DNA from: a bacterium
Lineage (GTDB): Bacteria > Myxococcota_A > Bradymonadia > UBA7976 > UBA1532
Assembly: GCA_030426085.1 (NCBI GenBank)
Contig: JAUHYW010000003.1
Coordinates: 1-64,000, forward strand
DNA length: 64,000 bases
Direction of reading: 5' to 3'
The translations under genes were made by a program, and so were the position numbers. Position 1 is the first letter of the stretch; every line of letters starts with the position of its first letter. The notes under the pieces were generated by a model that was not told the origin of the DNA, made no database searches, and saw only the letters and a list, made by a program, of their open reading frames with translations. Positions 60,745 through 64,000 of the stretch are shown piece by piece.

Positions 60745-62496
60745 TCACTCCCCTCCCGGCGCGACGACCGTCCGGTAGCGGAACGCGTCGGTCTGGGTCA
60801 GGGCCACGAGCAGCGACTTGACGTCGCGCCCCGAGGCCTCGAAGTCGAGGGCCAGGCTGTCGAGGGTGCAGGCGTCGGCGTCGGTCTCGGCCCGGCCGTG
60901 GCCGTAGCGGAACCACTGCTTGATCACGCAGTCGCGCACCTGGGTGCTCTCGGCGAGGCGGTGGGCCATCTCGGCGGTGCCGTCGAACGGCCCGTCGATG
61001 TCGGCCGTCTCGTGGAAGACGCCGGTGGCGTCGATGGGCTGGCCGTTCTGGGTCTCGCGGAACCGCCCCAGGCCGTCGAACTGCTCGAAGCCGAAGCCGA
61101 TGGCGTCGATGAGCCGGTGGCAGCCGGCGCACAGCGGGTCGGCCTCGTGCTGGGCGTACTGCTGGCGGGTGGTCAGCGTGTCGTCGACCAGCGGCGCCTC
61201 GGGCACGACATCCGGCGGCGGCGGCGGGATCTGACACAACAGCCGCTCGCGCACGAACAGGCCCCGGTGCACCGGCGAGCTGCCGTCGGGCTTGGCGTGG
61301 TGGGCCAGCAGCCCCGCCTGAGTCAGGAAGCCGGCGTAGCGCGCGGGGTCCAGATCGACCGGCTCGAAGCCCTCGCCGGCGGGCCCCGACACGCCGTAGA
61401 AGGCGGCCAGCTCGGCGTTCATCATCGAGTACGGGGCGGTGAACAGGGCCTCCATGGTGCCGGCGCCGTCGAAGACGACGTGCTCCACGAACGCCTCGGC
61501 CTCCTCCTGCAGCAGCGGCAGCAGGTGCTCGTCGTAGTCGGGGTAGACCGCGTGGTCCTTGCCCGACGAGGCGATGTGCTCGATCTCGTCGAAGCCGAGC
61601 CACTGGCGGTGGAAGTTGCGCACCGCCTCCCGGGCCCGGGGGGCCACCGAGAGCCGGCGGGCCTGCTCCTCGATCTGGGTCGGCGTGCGCAGGGCGTCGG
61701 CCGCCGCCGCGTCGAGCAGCACCTGATCGGGCATGGTGTTCCAGAAGAGGTACGACAGCCGGCTGGCCATCTCGTAGCCGGTCAGCTCGACCACCGCGCC
61801 CGGCGCGGCCTCGGCGTCGCGGCCGAACTCCACCCGATACAGGAAATGCGGCGACTGCAGCATCGCCTCGATGACGAGGCTCAGCCCGGCGGCCGGGTCG
61901 TACGCCCCCTCGCCGAGCCCGACGCCCTCCGCGAAGAGCCCGGTGTGCAGGGTGACCTCGGCGGCGGTCAGCGGCCGACGGAACGCGCGCAGGCCGAAGG
62001 TCTGCACGAAGGCCCGGGCCGAGGCCCCGCAGGCCTCGCGGTCGACCGGATCGACGCAGCCGGCGAGGCGCTCCACCTGCCGTCTCGCGTATGTCTCGGC
62101 GAGGCGCTCGGCGGCCGACAGGTAGTTCTCGGCGAGCACCGGGCTGACCGACAGGGCGGCGGCCTGATTGTCGAAGCCGCCGGCCTCCTCGTCGGGGGGG
62201 AAGGCCCGGGCGGGGCGGGTATTGTCGCCGAGGAGCTGGAAGACCGTATTGTCGTACTCGACCCGGGTCAGCCGCCGCAGCGGGGCCGGGCCGGGTCGGA
62301 TCTGGTCGGTGCAGCTCGCGGGGGTCTCGGTGGCGGGCGGCGGCGCGGTGGTCGGCTCTTCGGCCTCGCAGCCGGCGAAGATCGGCGCGAGCAGCGCGGC
62401 GACCACGACGGCGATACGACGGCGGGCGTCGACCGGTCGACGGCCGATCGGCAGAGCCCCCGACGCGCAGACAGCAGGCGTGGGCATGGATTTCAT
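60745..62496 (-). CDS. DUF1592-family lipoprotein (DUF1587/1595/1592/1588/1585)
   Basis: The 583-residue product has a lipoprotein signal with Cys after VVVAALLAPIFAG and the usual five-part order. DUF1587 covers LTRVEYDNTVFQLLGDNTRP, DUF1595 is near 110-170, and DUF1592 has VIEAMLQSPHFLYRVEFGRD and YEMASRLSYLFWNTMPDQVL. DUF1588 has YAGFLTQAGLLAHHAKPDGS and RGLFVRERLLCQIPPPPPD. DUF1585 ends QVRDCVIKQWFRYGHGRAE. CAGCHRLIDAIGFGFEQFDG carries a CxxCH motif that could bind haem. It is coupled with DUF1552 downstream. Confidence 0.93.
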   Translation of the reverse strand: MKSMPTPAVCASGALPIGRRPVDARRRIAVVVAALLAPIFAGCEAEEPTTAPPPATETPASCTDQIRPGPAPLRRLTRVEYDNTVFQLLGDNTRPARAFPPDEEAGGFDNQAAALSVSPVLAENYLSAAERLAETYARRQVERLAGCVDPVDREACGASARAFVQTFGLRAFRRPLTAAEVTLHTGLFAEGVGLGEGAYDPAAGLSLVIEAMLQSPHFLYRVEFGRDAEAAPGAVVELTGYEMASRLSYLFWNTMPDQVLLDAAAADALRTPTQIEEQARRLSVAPRAREAVRNFHRQWLGFDEIEHIASSGKDHAVYPDYDEHLLPLLQEEAEAFVEHVVFDGAGTMEALFTAPYSMMNAELAAFYGVSGPAGEGFEPVDLDPARYAGFLTQAGLLAHHAKPDGSSPVHRGLFVRERLLCQIPPPPPDVVPEAPLVDDTLTTRQQYAQHEADPLCAGCHRLIDAIGFGFEQFDGLGRFRETQNGQPIDATGVFHETADIDGPFDGTAEMAHRLAESTQVRDCVIKQWFRYGHGRAETDADACTLDSLALDFEASGRDVKSLLVALTQTDAFRYRTVVAPGGE

Positions 62497-62579
62497 CTCG
62501 GTGATACGACGTCCTGCGGACGATAGATCGAATACTTAATAAGAGGCACAACTGTAGTCGGTAGACGCTCGGCGGATCA

Positions 62580-62596
62580 AATCGGTCACACCGATT
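62580..62596. promoter_or_regulatory. inverted repeat in A/T-rich leader of the DUF1592 operon
   Basis: AATCGGT and ACCGATT flank a CAC spacer, giving a perfect 7-bp inverted repeat in the most A/T-rich gap of the window (62500-62600). It lies about 85 bases before the DUF1592 start and 76 bases beyond the thioesterase stop. Likely an operator or promoter site. Confidence 0.4.
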
Positions 62597-62671
62597 ACGG
62601 CACTCTTCGGGCGTCGGCCGCCTCGTCGGGCCGCAGCCGCCGGGCCTCGGAGCGCAGTGCGCAGGCCCGGT

Positions 62672-63457
62672 TCACCGAAGGCGGGCCGCCTCAGCGGCGA
62701 GGTCGGCGCGCAGGCGATCGAGCAGCTCGGGGCGCTCGAGGAGGTAGAAGTGCCCCCCGGGGTGGGGCTCGATCGCCGTCGGGCCCCGGGTGACCGCCTG
62801 CCACTGCGCCATCCGGGCCGGGTCGAGGGCCTGATCGTGCACCCCGTAGCACACCGTCAGGGGGCAGCTCAGCCGGGGGTCGAGGTCGACCCGATACGCC
62901 TCGGAGGCGGCCAGATCGGCCCGCAGGGCGGGCAGCATCATCGCCAGCAGCTCGGGCACCGCCCGGAGCTGGGCCGGGATGCCGCCGTAGGTGGCGTCGA
63001 TCGCGTCGACGAGCGGGCCGTCGGGCAGGTGCGACACCGGGGGGCGGATGTCGGGCAGGTGCGGCGGGCGGCGGGCGGAGACGATCAGGCGGGTCGGCGG
63101 CGCGCCCGCGGCGTGCATGCGGCGGGCGACCTCGTAGGCCACCGCGCTGCCCAGGCTGTGGCCGAGCAGGATCGTGGGCAGGGGGCGCAGGGTCGACAGC
63201 GCGGCGAAGGCCCCGTCGGCGATGGCCTGCACCGTGGTCAGCGGACGGGCGGCGAGGGTGGTCTCGCGCCCCGGCCGGCGCACGGGGCACAGAGCGACGC
63301 CGTCCGGCATGTGTCGGGCCCAGCGGACGAACGGCGCCGCGCCGCTGCCGGCGTGGGCGAAGCACACCAGCCGCAGGACGTCGGCCGGGCGGGCCTCGGG
63401 GCGAGGCAGCCACTGCGCCGGCGGCACCTGCGCGGGGTTCGGCTGGGTGGTCTTCAT
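62672..63457 (-). CDS. type II thioesterase (alpha/beta hydrolase)
   Basis: The 261-residue protein matches type II thioesterases of the GrsT kind. RLVCFAHAGSGAAPFVRWAR is at 29-48, the nucleophile serine lies in GHSLGSAVAYE, and PLTVCYGVHDQALDP with GGHFYLLER gives the Asp and His. Such enzymes clear misprimed acyl groups from NRPS/PKS carriers. No NRPS or PKS gene is in the window, so the partner assembly line is elsewhere or beyond the edge. GGAG precedes the start. Confidence 0.92.
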   Translation of the reverse strand: MKTTQPNPAQVPPAQWLPRPEARPADVLRLVCFAHAGSGAAPFVRWARHMPDGVALCPVRRPGRETTLAARPLTTVQAIADGAFAALSTLRPLPTILLGHSLGSAVAYEVARRMHAAGAPPTRLIVSARRPPHLPDIRPPVSHLPDGPLVDAIDATYGGIPAQLRAVPELLAMMLPALRADLAASEAYRVDLDPRLSCPLTVCYGVHDQALDPARMAQWQAVTRGPTAIEPHPGGHFYLLERPELLDRLRADLAAEAARLR

Positions 63458-63519
63458 GGGTCGGCTCCGGCGGGTCGGGGTCGGCGTCGGGCGGGGGTAT
63501 ATCACGCCGGAGGCGCTGG

Positions 63520-63548
63520 TTGCCGCTCGCCCGGCTGCCGGATACGCT
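63520..63548 (+). promoter_or_regulatory. candidate promoter of the truncated lipoprotein gene
   Basis: TTGCCG (63520-63525) and TACGCT (63543-63548) are spaced by 17 bases, 28 bases before the ATG at 63577. Both boxes are partial matches. Confidence 0.3.
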
Positions 63549-63576
63549 CCCCGGGACGCAACCGCATTCGGGAATC

Positions 63577-64000
63577 ATGATGGCCCGCTTCGACACGCTG
63601 ATCCGGCTGCTGGGGCTGCTGGCGCTGATGGCAGGCTGCGGCGGCGGGCCGGCGGTGGCGCCCGCCGAGCAGGCGCCGGCGGCGAGGCCGACCGCGGCCG
63701 ACGGGGCGCCCGATCGGTGCGCGATGACCCCGGCGCCGGGCGACCGCTTCCTGGCCGAGTGGGTCTCCCCCGAGGGCGCGGCGGCGCTCGCGGCGCTGCT
63801 CGATCGGCGCAAGCCGGCGCCGCCGGGGCTGGCCGGGGTGCTGCGGGCGTTCTACGCCGAGCACGGCGACGACTACGACCTGTTGATGCTGGTGACCCCC
63901 GACGCGGGGGCGTCCCGGGCGATGGGGCGCTTCATCCGGGTCGGCCCGGTGAACCGCCCCCGGCTGGGGCTGGTGGGGCGGGCCGACGCCGAGCTGCACC
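63577..64000 (+). CDS. lipoprotein, C-terminus cut by window edge
   Basis: About 141 residues are seen. The start has two adjacent ATGs (63577 and 63580) and a lipoprotein signal (LIRLLGLLALMAGC). A Pro/Ala linker follows, then an alpha/beta region (RFLAEWVSPEGAAALAALLD, DDYDLLMLVTPDAGASRAMG, RFIRVGPVNRPRLGL). No family is recognised. It diverges from the thioesterase gene and continues past 64000. Confidence 0.65.
   Translation, partial: MMARFDTLIRLLGLLALMAGCGGGPAVAPAEQAPAARPTAADGAPDRCAMTPAPGDRFLAEWVSPEGAAALAALLDRRKPAPPGLAGVLRAFYAEHGDDYDLLMLVTPDAGASRAMGRFIRVGPVNRPRLGLVGRADAELH

Noticed and set aside
62672-63457. Edge of a polyketide or NRPS cluster.
   Set aside because: Only the thioesterase is present; the neighbours within the window are unrelated, so no cluster can be called.
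1-64000. tRNA or rRNA genes.
   Set aside because: No cloverleaf-type T-loop/acceptor combination or rRNA-conserved stretch was recognised by eye; a covariance-model scan would be decisive.

Overview
The window is very GC-rich, densely packed DNA with strong third-position G/C bias. It is probably chromosomal and from a myxobacterium-type organism (Myxococcota, formerly Deltaproteobacteria). That assignment is an inference from gene content: many lipoproteins with Asp/Pro-rich linkers, long Cys-repeat lipoproteins, a MopE-type Cys/Asp motif, a serine/threonine kinase with a PEGA-like tail, and the DUF1592/DUF1552 pair. No rRNA, tRNA, CRISPR array, insertion sequence or prophage was seen. No gene-free stretch exceeds about 240 bases, and many neighbours overlap by ATGA, GTGA or TGATG junctions.

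Layout. 1-1750 (minus): three small membrane proteins, the last cut by the window edge. 1934-7546 (plus): two tandem DUF4139 proteins and an MscS-type channel. 7550-11851 (minus): two large Cys-repeat lipoproteins. 11954-13372: an AAA ATPase with DUF4143 whose base usage differs from its surroundings. 13356-14729 (minus): a sensor histidine kinase. 14841-23829 (plus): a SNF2 helicase, an envelope protein with a long charged helix, and a fused FeS/molybdenum hydroxylase. 23845-27557 (minus): FdhD, a TPR protein and a Ser/Thr kinase. 27728-29082 (plus): a methyltransferase and a BrnT/Xre-type toxin-antitoxin pair. 29090-34232: a glycosylation locus with GT4 and GT-C enzymes facing a GT2 enzyme and a flippase-like membrane protein. 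34202-35824 (minus): a beta-helix lipoprotein.

35931-43091 (plus): a CBS protein, a short-chain dehydrogenase, a large lipoprotein, and a tightly coupled unit of outer-membrane protein, Tat-type sulfite-oxidase-like molybdoenzyme and tri-haem cytochrome c lipoprotein. 43323-48775: membrane proteins, a rhomboid protease, an exported Lys/Ala-rich protein and a two-gene unit whose second product looks TIR-like. 48829-49440: a Uma2-type nuclease gene flanked by copies of a 14-bp palindrome. 49547-54619: a four-gene overlapping operon of DUF4912 protein, GH57-like protein, UvrD-type helicase and Tim44-like protein.

54613-54703 is a 13-bp tandem repeat that fills a convergent junction and includes both stop codons. 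54698-64000 holds an exported LigB/DODA-type dioxygenase, a NifU C-domain protein, a coiled-coil protein, a beta-propeller lipoprotein with the DUF1552 and DUF1592 proteins, a type II thioesterase and a truncated lipoprotein.

Most interpretable as working units are the molybdoenzyme-cytochrome operon (electron flow from a periplasmic substrate to c-haems), the lipid-linked sugar locus, and the DUF4912-GH57-helicase-Tim44 operon, which is the least expected combination. In that operon the GH57-like protein appears to have lost its catalytic glutamate. All functional calls come from reading motifs by eye; no database search was possible.
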